From DATKWD01 sp963704815 (GTDB taxonomy: Bacteria; Actinomycetota; Acidimicrobiia; Acidimicrobiales; Salinilacustritrichaceae), in contig CAVPHU010000002.1 of assembly GCA_963704815.1 (NCBI GenBank), forward strand, positions 62,001-126,000: a stretch of 64,000 nt of DNA, in the 5' to 3' direction. Below, in pieces: positions 55,107-62,760 of this stretch. Position 1 is the first letter of the stretch; each line of letters opens with the position of its first letter. The position numbers were made by a program, and so were the translations under genes. Below the pieces are notes generated by a model that was given only the letters and a program-made list of their open reading frames with translations, was not told the DNA's origin and made no database searches.

Positions 55107-56342
55107 TCAGGAGTCGGTGCAGGACTCGGGTGCCTCACCGCCGAGAACCTTCGGGTCGAACACCTCGCCGGTCGCGGTGTTGTGCACGAACGTGAAGGTG
55201 AGGTCGCGGCCTTCCTCGAGCGACACGGTCGCCACCTTTCGCTCATAGTCCTGGGGTCGACCGCCGTGGATGTCGGCGTAGGCGCCCACGTCGTCGTCGG
55301 CATCGGGGTCGATGTGCCGGGCCGAGTCGATCACCTGCTGGAGGAACATCGGGTCGGCCAGTCGGGAGAGCGAACCCGGGCTGGGCAGCCCGAGCGCCGC
55401 CGCAACCCGGCCGAGGTCGTCGACGGAGCCGGCTGCGACACCGCCGGATCGTCCGAGCTGTGCTCCGGCCCGGGTGGATCCATCTCCGACCTGGGCCGAC
55501 TTCGAGAGCGGAGCCAGCAGAATCGTCGGTGCCACCACCTTGCCGAGCCATCTGATCGGGTCGTCTCGGAGCAGTTCGAGGTCGAACAACACGTCGTCGA
55601 GATCGCCGGGGTGGCGGAGCAGATGGCTGAGTCCGGCGTGCACGCCTCGGAGGTCCGCGCGGTATCCGTCGGGGTCGACCAGGGCCCGGACGGAGCTGAA
55701 GTCGTGAGCGAAGTCGACCGACTCGTGGACGAAATCGCCGACGCCCCGTGCCAGGCCCTTCATCGAGGCGACGGGCCCCTCCGCCTCGAGGAGCGTGCGG
55801 ATGTCGGGCGCGGCCTGCGAGGCCAGGGTGAGCGTCGTCATGGCCCGCTCGGTGGCGTCCGACATCTGCCGCCGGGCGGCTGCGTAGATCGCGATGGCGC
55901 GGTGGGCGGTCGGCTCGCCTGGGTCGTGAAGCGGCAGACCAGCGGGGTGCTCGTCGGGGTGGGCCGCCTTCTCGATCCTCCAGCGCTGAGATCGCCGCTC
56001 GGACTGCTGCCACAGGTCGAACGCCGCGATCACCTCGGGACGCGCGTCGGCGACGGCACGAGCAAGCGCCGAGAACGTCCGGCCTGCCGTGTGGAAGACC
56101 TCGGCACCGTGACGGGTCCGGTCGGGAAGCCGTTGCACGCGTTGCTCGAACGTGCGGCCGGCATCGCCGAGCCATTCGGGCACCGACTCGAGCGCCTCGA
56201 TCTCTCGATGGACCGCATCGAGCGTCGCGCCCATCGACCGCAGCCGACGACCGACCGCATCGGCCGCCTCGGCGCTGACGGGGAGGAGGTCGGCAACCGT
56301 CGTCGCTCGATCGAGTTCCGTGGCGGCTGCGGGGAGGTCCAT
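55107..56342 (-). CDS. putative ESX/type VII-secreted effector, WXG-like N-terminus
   Basis: 411 residues. The N-terminal 110 residues are helical with PEWLGDAGRTFEQRVQRL (a WxG turn near residue 58, then a long helix), followed by more helical heptads, as in substrates of actinobacterial type VII secretion. The C-terminal 60 residues (GAYADIHGGRPQDYERKVATV, FTFVHNTATGEVFDP) form a separate, unrecognised domain with a Cys near the end. It starts one base into the stop codon of the preceding EspC-like gene (TGATG), so both are translated together. Whether the C-terminal domain is a toxin cannot be told. No ESX core gene is seen nearby. Confidence 0.6.
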   Translation of the reverse strand: MDLPAAATELDRATTVADLLPVSAEAADAVGRRLRSMGATLDAVHREIEALESVPEWLGDAGRTFEQRVQRLPDRTRHGAEVFHTAGRTFSALARAVADARPEVIAAFDLWQQSERRSQRWRIEKAAHPDEHPAGLPLHDPGEPTAHRAIAIYAAARRQMSDATERAMTTLTLASQAAPDIRTLLEAEGPVASMKGLARGVGDFVHESVDFAHDFSSVRALVDPDGYRADLRGVHAGLSHLLRHPGDLDDVLFDLELLRDDPIRWLGKVVAPTILLAPLSKSAQVGDGSTRAGAQLGRSGGVAAGSVDDLGRVAAALGLPSPGSLSRLADPMFLQQVIDSARHIDPDADDDVGAYADIHGGRPQDYERKVATVSLEEGRDLTFTFVHNTATGEVFDPKVLGGEAPESCTDS

Positions 56343-56632
56343 CAGCCGAACGCCTCGGCGAGCATCGCATCGAACGCGGCGTAGGTCACCGCTGCCTCGT
56401 CCAGCCGCGACGCGAGATCGGTGAGCGTCCCGGCGAGGACGTGCAGGGCCAGCGCCCAGCTCGTGCTGAAACGGTCACCGAGACGGGCGTAGGCCGCCGC
56501 TCCGACCGATGCGAGCTCGGCGTGCAGCGCCTCGGCGTCGGAGACGGTGGGCGTGACGTGGGCTCCGAGCACTCGCAGCCGAGTGGCGCGGGCTGCGAGA
56601 TCCGACGGGTCGACGGCGAGGCAGGAGGGCAC
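56342..56632 (-). CDS. EspC-like small ESX partner protein
   Basis: 96 residues with a helix-turn-helix hairpin of the ESX/EspC (PF10824-type) sort: LGDRFSTSWALALHVLAGTLTDLASRLDEAAVTYAAFD, including the conserved Trp and the Y-x3-D tail that serves as a secretion signal in T7SS substrates. GTG 56632 begins the gene; an AACGGT element lies 6 bases upstream. Its stop overlaps the start of the next, larger gene. Probably forms a dimer with that protein for export. Confidence 0.6.
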   Translation of the reverse strand: MPSCLAVDPSDLAARATRLRVLGAHVTPTVSDAEALHAELASVGAAAYARLGDRFSTSWALALHVLAGTLTDLASRLDEAAVTYAAFDAMLAEAFG

Positions 56633-56697
56633 CTGCCGACCGTTTCATGTGGTTTCATGCATTGTCAATAGTTTTCAGATGTAGGTTAGGGTGCGTT

Positions 56698-57609
56698 GTG
56701 CGCGTCGGAATCTCCCTCTCCAGTACCCATGTGTCGGCCGATCATCGCGACGGCCCGCGGAACATGATCGAGCGGGCGATCGCGGCGGGGGGCGCCGACC
56801 TCGACCTGTTGAGCGTCGGCGATCACCACAGCACCGGCCCCTACGCGTACGTCCAGAACGTCCCCATCCTCGGACGGTTGCTGGCCGAGTGGGGCACGGG
56901 CCCGGTCGGCGCGCTGTTCCTCCTCCCGCTCTGGCACCCGGTCATCGTCGCCGAGCAGGTGGGCACGCTGGCAGCCATGGCCCGCGGTGGCCCGTTCGTG
57001 ATCCAGACCGGACTCGGTGCCGTCGAACAGACTCGCGCGCTCGGGTTCGACCGTCGCGAGCGCGGACCTCGCCTCGACGAGTCCATCGATCTCGTGCGAG
57101 CGCTGCTCGCGGGAGACACGGTGTCCGACGAGCGCTGGGGACTGAACGAGGTCACGATCGCCCCACTCCCGCCGTCGGGAACCGAATGGTGGATCGGTGG
57201 GAGTGCGCCCGTCGCCATCGAGCGAGCGGCGGCCAAGGGCGACGCGTGGTACTGCGACGCCGGGGTCGACGCCAAGGCGGCTGCGACGCAGATGCAGACC
57301 TACCTCGATGCCTGCGAGCGACTCGGCCGGGAGCCCGGCAAGATGGCCATCCGCAAGGACGTGTTCATCGCCGAGTCGAACGGGGTGGCCACCGAGGTCG
57401 GCGACGAACTGATCGCTGCGGGCTATCGAGGCATGAGCCGCAGCGCCGTGGCCTACGGCGATCCCGAGTCGGTGGCCGAGCAGTTGGCCGTGTTCGCTCC
57501 GCTCGGATTCACCGACGTCATCATTCGCACCATGGCGGTTCCGCAGTCGGCCGCGGTCAGCTCCATCGAGTTGTCGGGTCGGGTGCGCGAGCTCCTCGCA
57601 TCTGCATGA
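56698..57609 (+). CDS. LLM-class flavin-dependent oxidoreductase
   Basis: 303-residue TIM-barrel flavin (F420 or FMN) enzyme of the luciferase-like family. VRVGISLSSTHVS, DLLSVGDHHS, LPLWHPVIVAEQVGTLAAMARGGPFVIQTGLG and WWIGGSAPVAIERAAAKGDAWYC are family blocks. Actinobacterial members often use F420, which the Ddn-like gene at 2257 makes plausible. GTG 56698 is preceded by TAGGGT (56687-56692) with a 5-base gap and an overlapping TAGGTT; the upstream frame is short and hydrophobic, probably not translated. The MBL gene overlaps its stop (ATGA). Confidence 0.88.
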   Translation: MRVGISLSSTHVSADHRDGPRNMIERAIAAGGADLDLLSVGDHHSTGPYAYVQNVPILGRLLAEWGTGPVGALFLLPLWHPVIVAEQVGTLAAMARGGPFVIQTGLGAVEQTRALGFDRRERGPRLDESIDLVRALLAGDTVSDERWGLNEVTIAPLPPSGTEWWIGGSAPVAIERAAAKGDAWYCDAGVDAKAAATQMQTYLDACERLGREPGKMAIRKDVFIAESNGVATEVGDELIAAGYRGMSRSAVAYGDPESVAEQLAVFAPLGFTDVIIRTMAVPQSAAVSSIELSGRVRELLASA

Positions 57610-58424
57610 TCGTCGTCGACGACCTCGGGGACATCGGCATCACCCGCGTGTCGCGGTGGATCTTCAACTGCTACGTGATCCACGACGGTGGTGAGGGGCA
57701 TCCGGTGATCGTCGACGCCGGCATGCCCTCGATCGCGCAGGTCGCGCTCGGCGTCGTCGATCAGCTCGGGCTCCCGCCGGTCGGTACCGTGCTCGCGACC
57801 CACGGGCACAGCGACCACGTGGCCGGCGCAGCCACCGTCGCCGAGGCGACCGGGGCGTCGGTCCACCTGCCCGCCCGCACGATGGAGTTTCTCGCGGGCG
57901 AACCGGCCACGACTCCGGGGCCTCGGCAGGTGGCCAAGATCTGGCCCGTCTTCCTCGACCAGCCGCACGACTTCGCTGCGCTCCGCGAGCTCAACGACGT
58001 CGGCCCGACCGCGGGATACGGCCGCGGCCCGATGGTGATGCCGATCGCACCCGGCTCGGCGTTGATCGACGGCTCCCCGGTTCCCGGCGCCCCCGACTGG
58101 ACCGTCATCGCCGGCCCGGGGCACACCGAAGACGCGACCATGTTCCGGCACGAACCGACCAACACGCTGTTGTCGGGCGACACGGTCCTCAGTGCCGACG
58201 GCCGGGCCTGGTTCAACCCCGAGTACGTCGACGCCGACGCCTCGGCCCAGACCGAGAACCGGCTCCGCGAGCTGCGGACCGATCACCTCCTTCCGGGTCA
58301 CGGCCGGCCCGTGGTGGGCCGGCGCGTGCTCGACTCGGCCCGCTCGCACCTCGAGGTCGGACGCGGTGGCCCGGTTGGGTCGGCGATGCGTTGGGCCGCC
58401 TGGTTGATGGCACGGTCTGGTTGA
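57606..58424 (+). CDS. metallo-beta-lactamase-fold hydrolase
   Basis: 272-residue MBL-fold enzyme. Ligands: VLATHGHSDHVAGA (HxHxDH), GPGHTEDATMF (His), LLSGDTVLSADG (bridging Asp) and LLPGHGRP (final His), all present. Translated from ATG 57606 overlapping the LLM stop, so both are probably one unit. Reaction unspecified: lactone or thioester hydrolysis are options. A 17-bp tandem duplication covers the end of the gene and has extended it by two codons (AWLMAR became AWLMARSG). Confidence 0.88.
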   Translation: MIVVDDLGDIGITRVSRWIFNCYVIHDGGEGHPVIVDAGMPSIAQVALGVVDQLGLPPVGTVLATHGHSDHVAGAATVAEATGASVHLPARTMEFLAGEPATTPGPRQVAKIWPVFLDQPHDFAALRELNDVGPTAGYGRGPMVMPIAPGSALIDGSPVPGAPDWTVIAGPGHTEDATMFRHEPTNTLLSGDTVLSADGRAWFNPEYVDADASAQTENRLRELRTDHLLPGHGRPVVGRRVLDSARSHLEVGRGGPVGSAMRWAAWLMARSG

Positions 58425-58433
58425 TGGCACGGT
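58400..58433. repeat. 17-bp perfect tandem duplication over a stop codon
   Basis: CTGGTTGATGGCACGGT occurs at 58400-58416 and again at 58417-58433. The second copy contains the TGA now used by the MBL gene. As the unit is not a multiple of three, it shifted the frame for the last codons, replacing the older ending R-stop by R-S-G-stop. Confidence 0.85.
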
Positions 58434-58481
58434 GACTTCGCGTCTGCCCTCGGTCGCCGAGTAGAAAACTCCCCGAGAAGA

Positions 58482-58502
58482 GATCTGACGGACCGTCAGA
58501 TC
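58482..58502. promoter_or_regulatory. 21-bp perfect palindromic operator, TetR type
   Basis: Arms GATCTGACGG (58482-58491) and CCGTCAGATC (58493-58502) are exact reverse complements around a single central A. It lies 13 bases upstream of the acyl-CoA dehydrogenase start at 58516, just before the ribosome site GAGGGG. The half-site TGACGG/CCGTCA is typical of TetR repressors of acyl-CoA catabolism. Confidence 0.8.
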
Positions 58503-58515
58503 CGAGGGGAATGCC

Positions 58516-59724
58516 GTGGACTTCCAGGAATCAGCCGAGTTGGCCGCTTTCCGCGCCGAGGCGCGGGCGTTTCTCGACGAACACGCCAAGCTTCGAGCCG
58601 ATCGCAAGGCCGGCGAGCATCCGATGTCGAAGGCCCACGAGGCGCACATCGGGCCGGCGCGGGAATGGCAGCGCACCCTGTCCGACCACGGATGGGCCGG
58701 GATCACCTGGCCAGAGGCGTGGGGTGGCCGGGGCCTCAGCAGTAGCCACGACTCGGTGTTCCTCGACGAGCAGGCGAAGTACGACGTCCCGGTCGGCCCC
58801 TACGTCGTGGCCATCGGCATGGTGGGTCCGACCCTCATCGAGTACGGCACCCCCGAACAGCAGCAGCAGTTCCTTCCGGCCATGTTGCGAGGCGAGCACA
58901 TCTGGTGCCAGCTCTTCAGCGAGCCGGCGGCCGGGTCGGATCTTGCGGCCCTCCGCACCTCGGCGGTCCGAGACGGCGACGAGTTCGTGGTGAACGGGCA
59001 GAAGGTCTGGACCTCCGGTGCTCACTTCAGCGACTGGGGCATCCTGCTGGTGCGCACCGACATCGATGCGCCGAAGCATCGGGGCATCACCTATCTCCTG
59101 GTCGACATGAAGACGCCGGGCATCGACATCCGGCCCCTCGAGCAGATCAATCGGGCTGCGCACTTCAACGAGGTGTTCCTGACCGACGTGCGGATCCCGG
59201 TTGCCAACGTCGTCGGCGAGGTCAACGGTGGCTGGGGGCCGACCATGACGACGCTGACGAGCGAGCGCGGGGCCATCGGTGCCAGTCGCAGCGTCGGCTG
59301 GGCCGACATCAAGCAACTCGCCGAGGAGGTCGGCGCCACCGCCGATCCGCTCATCCGCCAGGACCTCGCACGCTCCTACACCCAGTTCGAGCTCATGCGG
59401 TACCTCCGCATGCGGGTCCAGACCGCGACCGAGAAGGGTCGGCTTCCTGGTCCGGAGGCGATGGTCATCAAGCTCGCCTACTCCGAGCGCATGGAACAGC
59501 AGGGCAACCTGGTGATGAAGATGATGGGCGCCGAAGCTCTGTTGTTCGAGCCCGACGCCGAGCGCAATGCGTTCTGGCACCATCAGTTCCTGAGCCAGTG
59601 GTCGTCGCGCATCGGCGGCGGCACCGACCAGGTCCAGCGCAACACCATCGGCGATCGCGCCCTGGGTCTTCCACGCGAGCCCCGGGCCGACAAGGACGTG
59701 CCGTTCAAGGACCTCCCGAAGTAG
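58516..59724 (+). CDS. acyl-CoA dehydrogenase
   Basis: 402 residues, FAD-dependent, close in type to the protein at 43952 (shared IGGGTD, LGLPREPRADKDVPF, FSEPAAGSDLAAL). Flavin site: WCQLFSEPAAGSDLAALRTSA, then NGQKVWTSGAHFSDWGILLVRTD. The C-terminal RIGGGTDQVQRNTIGDRALGLPREP is characteristic of actinobacterial FadE-like enzymes used in sterol or branched acid breakdown. GTG 58516 follows GAGGGG with a 6-base gap. Under a strong palindromic operator (58482-58502), so it is probably induced by an acyl-CoA. Confidence 0.9.
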   Translation: MDFQESAELAAFRAEARAFLDEHAKLRADRKAGEHPMSKAHEAHIGPAREWQRTLSDHGWAGITWPEAWGGRGLSSSHDSVFLDEQAKYDVPVGPYVVAIGMVGPTLIEYGTPEQQQQFLPAMLRGEHIWCQLFSEPAAGSDLAALRTSAVRDGDEFVVNGQKVWTSGAHFSDWGILLVRTDIDAPKHRGITYLLVDMKTPGIDIRPLEQINRAAHFNEVFLTDVRIPVANVVGEVNGGWGPTMTTLTSERGAIGASRSVGWADIKQLAEEVGATADPLIRQDLARSYTQFELMRYLRMRVQTATEKGRLPGPEAMVIKLAYSERMEQQGNLVMKMMGAEALLFEPDAERNAFWHHQFLSQWSSRIGGGTDQVQRNTIGDRALGLPREPRADKDVPFKDLPK

Positions 59725-59775
59725 GACGAAGAGGCCGGGCGGAATCGCTCGTCGGGCGTCGGGGTTGTCGCACCC

Positions 59776-60666
59776 ATGACCGACTCGCTCGTCACCGTCA
59801 CCGAGTACACCGATCCCGTCTGCTCGTGGGCGTGGGGAACCGAGCCGAAGCTCCGCCTCCTGCGGTGGCGCCACGGCCACCGTGCGAACTGGCGTCTGGT
59901 GATGGGCGGCCTGGTCGATGACGCGTCCTCACGACGGGACGACTGGGACCCGGTGCTGGCCGCCGAGCCCATGGAGGCGTACTGGAAACGGGTCTCGGGC
60001 TTCACCGGGCAGCCGTATCCGAAACCCATGCACCGCATGCTCCGCTCCACCAATCCGGCCGGTCGAGGTGTGCACGCCGCGGCGCTCCAGGGTGACGAGG
60101 TCGCCGAGCGGGTGCTCCGGCGCTTCCGCGAGACGATCTTCGTCTTCGGCGTCGGCCCCGACACCACCGATGCCATGGCGAAGGCGCTCGAGGGGGTCGC
60201 AGGCCTCGACCTCGACCGGTGGCGGGTCGATGTCGCGTCCGACGAGGTGGCCACCGCATACCAGCAGGACTGGGAGGAGACCCGTCGCCCGAACGACTTC
60301 GTCCGAACCCTCGACGGCGACCGGCCGGGCATCGGCTCGATGAAGCACTCCGAAGGCCATGACCGCTACGCCTTCCCCACGTTGGTGTTCAGCGGGCGTG
60401 GCGGCGAGGCCACGGTCCCGGGCTGGATGCCGTTCGATGCCTACGTCGACGCCATGGAGGTCGCCGTGCCCGGATCAACCGCCCAACCACGACCCGATCC
60501 GATTCCTCCCGAGGCGTTCGAGCGGTGGCCGCTGCTCACCGACAAGGAGTTCGAGGTGCTGTGTGGCGCGGACGCCACGCTTCCCGGCGAAGTCGTCACC
60601 CACGATTGGGGCGACGGGGTCGTCCACCTGACGATCGCCGAGGCGGCGGCCCGGGGCGTGGGCTGA
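59776..60666 (+). CDS. DsbA/FrnE-like thioredoxin-fold oxidoreductase
   Basis: 296-residue DSBA-domain protein of the FrnE/2-hydroxychromene-2-carboxylate isomerase branch. EYTDPVCSWAWGTEPKL near residue 10 gives a C-S-W-A site at the place of CxxC, so only one catalytic Cys is present, as in glutathione-S-transferase-kappa-like members; FPTLVFSGRGG holds the cis-Pro region. No signal peptide, so cytoplasmic. The reaction is probably thiol-dependent isomerisation or reduction. Followed by a convergent gene. Confidence 0.8.
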   Translation: MTDSLVTVTEYTDPVCSWAWGTEPKLRLLRWRHGHRANWRLVMGGLVDDASSRRDDWDPVLAAEPMEAYWKRVSGFTGQPYPKPMHRMLRSTNPAGRGVHAAALQGDEVAERVLRRFRETIFVFGVGPDTTDAMAKALEGVAGLDLDRWRVDVASDEVATAYQQDWEETRRPNDFVRTLDGDRPGIGSMKHSEGHDRYAFPTLVFSGRGGEATVPGWMPFDAYVDAMEVAVPGSTAQPRPDPIPPEAFERWPLLTDKEFEVLCGADATLPGEVVTHDWGDGVVHLTIAEAAARGVG

Positions 60667-60672
60667 GCAGCT

Positions 60673-62148
60673 TCAGCCGAAGAGGTCGCGGAGCTCCCGC
60701 TTGAGGATCTTCCCGCTGCCGTTCTTCGGGATCTCGTCGACGAGTTCGATCCGCCTCGGCTTCTTGTAGGACGCCAGCCTCGATCGGCAGTGAGCGACGA
60801 GGTCGGCCGGATCCAGATCGTGGCCGGGCCGGGTGACCACGACTGCGGTCACGACCTCGCCCCAACGCTCGTCGGGTGTCCCGATCACGGCGACCTCGGA
60901 GACGGCGGGGTGCTCGTGCAGCGCGTCCTCCACCTCGCGCGAGCTGACGTTCTCCCCTCCGGTCACGACCAGGTCCTTCTTGCGGTCGATGATCGACAGC
61001 AGCCCCTCGTGGATCCTCCCCACGTCGCCGGTTCGGAACCAGCCGTCGGAGGTGAACGCAGCGGCGGTGGCCGCTTCGTCGTTCCAGTAGCCGGCCATCA
61101 CCTGGTCGCCCTTGACCTCGATCTCGCCATCGGCGGCGACGCGAACCGCGGCCAAGGGGCCCGGGCTTCCCGCGGCGGACAGCAGGTGCTCCTCGCCGTC
61201 GGCGGCACGCCGGTGGTGCTCGGCGTCGAGGAACACGGCGTTCCCCGACAACTCGGTCATGCCGTACCCCTGGGCGAAGTCGCAGCCCAACCGGTCGAGC
61301 CCGCGCCGCAACACCTCGACCGGGATCGCCGAAGCGCCGTAGCCGATGCTCCGCAGCGTGCGCAGCCGCCGAGCGTCGAACGCCGGATCGTCGAGCAGGG
61401 CCGAGATCATGGTCGGCGCCAGCGAGATGGTCGTGGCTCGATGCTCCTCGATGGCCTGCATCACCGACCCCGGCTCGAACCGTTCGAGCAGCACGACCGG
61501 GCGGGCGTGGAGGTGCTGGATCAAGACGTTGTAGGCGGCGACGTGGCACAGCGGGAAGGGGAACACGTACACGTCGTCGGCCTGCACGGGGCGTCCGAGC
61601 GAGGCGTTGGTGACGCCGGCCACGATGGAGCGATGGGTCAGGACCGTACCCTTGGGCCGACCCGTCGTCCCGCTCGTGAAGATGATCCACGCTGCGTCCT
61701 CGATTCCTTGCTGCCCGATGACCACCCGGCGGTCATCGGGCAGCAAGGAATCCGGCTGGGTGGCCTCGACGGCATGCGTGAGGTCGGTCCACGAGCGAGT
61801 GGGTCGATCGGAGCCGACCGCCTGCAACAGGTCGACATCGCCGATGACGAGCCGGGCGTCGGTGCGTTCGAGTTGGTCGGCCCACTCGGCCGGGTGCAGG
61901 CGCTGATTGAGGAGCACGAGGATGACGCCGGCCATCGACGCCGCCGAGAACAGCGTCACGTAGTCGGTCGTGTTGTGGCTGAGCACCGCGACCCGCTCGC
62001 CGGGGTCGGCCAGCGACGCGAGGACCGACGCCATCGTGACGGACCGACCGTGGAGCTCGGCGAAGGTCAGCGTCTCGTCGCCGAAGACGATCGCCGTCTC
62101 GTCCGGGGAGCGCCGCTCGGCGAACTCGACGATCTGGTGGATCAGCAT
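60673..62148 (-). CDS. AMP-forming acyl-CoA synthetase
   Basis: 491-residue ligase. P-loop IIFTSGTTGRPKGTVLTHRSI, then FAQGYGMTELSGNA, GYWNDEAATAAAFTSDGWFRTGDVGRIHEGLLSIIDRKKDLVV and C-terminal KNGSGKILKREL (catalytic Lys). Activates a carboxylic acid (aromatic or fatty) as its adenylate. ATG 62148 follows the SGNH gene stop by 4 bases, so they share a transcript. A perfect 22-bp inverted repeat lies inside the gene at 61702-61752. Intact, in contrast to its paralogue at 48075. Confidence 0.9.
   Translation of the reverse strand: MLIHQIVEFAERRSPDETAIVFGDETLTFAELHGRSVTMASVLASLADPGERVAVLSHNTTDYVTLFSAASMAGVILVLLNQRLHPAEWADQLERTDARLVIGDVDLLQAVGSDRPTRSWTDLTHAVEATQPDSLLPDDRRVVIGQQGIEDAAWIIFTSGTTGRPKGTVLTHRSIVAGVTNASLGRPVQADDVYVFPFPLCHVAAYNVLIQHLHARPVVLLERFEPGSVMQAIEEHRATTISLAPTMISALLDDPAFDARRLRTLRSIGYGASAIPVEVLRRGLDRLGCDFAQGYGMTELSGNAVFLDAEHHRRAADGEEHLLSAAGSPGPLAAVRVAADGEIEVKGDQVMAGYWNDEAATAAAFTSDGWFRTGDVGRIHEGLLSIIDRKKDLVVTGGENVSSREVEDALHEHPAVSEVAVIGTPDERWGEVVTAVVVTRPGHDLDPADLVAHCRSRLASYKKPRRIELVDEIPKNGSGKILKRELRDLFG
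61702..61752. repeat. 22-bp perfect inverted repeat inside a coding sequence
   Basis: The left arm (61702-61723) is the exact reverse complement of the right arm (61731-61752), with a 7-base loop ACCCGGC. It encodes DSLLPDD-RR-VVIGQQGI in the ligase, just before the AMP-binding P-loop. Such a long perfect hairpin is unusual in a protein gene and cannot be explained by codon bias. Confidence 0.9.
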
Positions 62149-62152
62149 CGGG

Positions 62153-62725
62153 TCAACACACGTTCTCGACCGTGAGGTCGGCGAACCGGTCGGCCACCTC
62201 CTCGGCGCCATCGTCGGTGTAGTGCACCCCGTCGACCGAGGGGGCGAATCGCAGCGTCCACGGGAGGAGTGTGCATCCGAGGGCTGATGCGACGGATGCA
62301 TTGAGCGCCGCCGATTCGGGGTACGACGGGTCGTTCGGGCCGACGCCGAACAACGGTGGCAACTCGACCCAGACGACCGGAGCCAGCTCGGACAACTGTG
62401 AGTGGTAGGCGCGGTAGCCGGCGGCGATCTGCTCGTCGGTCGCTCCCCGGTCCCAGATCGACACGGCCGCCACGATCACCTCGGCATCGTCGGGGATGGC
62501 CACGTCGAGCGGAATGGTGCATTCGGCGTGGTCGGTGAACCCGCAGCCCGGCTCGGTCGCACCTCGCTCGGTGACGCCTTCGACCTGGGCCATCGTCGAA
62601 TCGCCGACCACGTACACCGGGTCCGACGGGCTCGCGCACGCGCCGAGGATCAGGAACGTGGCGCCGGCCAGCGACCATCGCAGCCAGCCGAATCGACCTG
62701 ATCGGTCGCCGCGTCGATTGCTCAC
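62153..62725 (-). CDS. SGNH-hydrolase lipoprotein
   Basis: 190-residue exported protein. A basic N-terminus (SNRRGDRSGRF), hydrophobic core WSLAGATFLILGAC with lipobox Cys at residue 30, then VYVVGDSTMAQVEG (block I, catalytic Ser) and DGVHYTDDGAEEVA near the end (block V Asp and His). It would remove acyl or acetyl groups from surface carbohydrates or lipids. GTG 62725 has an AGGGAG ribosome site. First gene of a pair with the AMP-ligase. Confidence 0.8.
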   Translation of the reverse strand: MSNRRGDRSGRFGWLRWSLAGATFLILGACASPSDPVYVVGDSTMAQVEGVTERGATEPGCGFTDHAECTIPLDVAIPDDAEVIVAAVSIWDRGATDEQIAAGYRAYHSQLSELAPVVWVELPPLFGVGPNDPSYPESAALNASVASALGCTLLPWTLRFAPSVDGVHYTDDGAEEVADRFADLTVENVC

Positions 62726-62760
62726 GGCGATCTCCCTTCGAGCGCGTGTCGACAGAGAGG

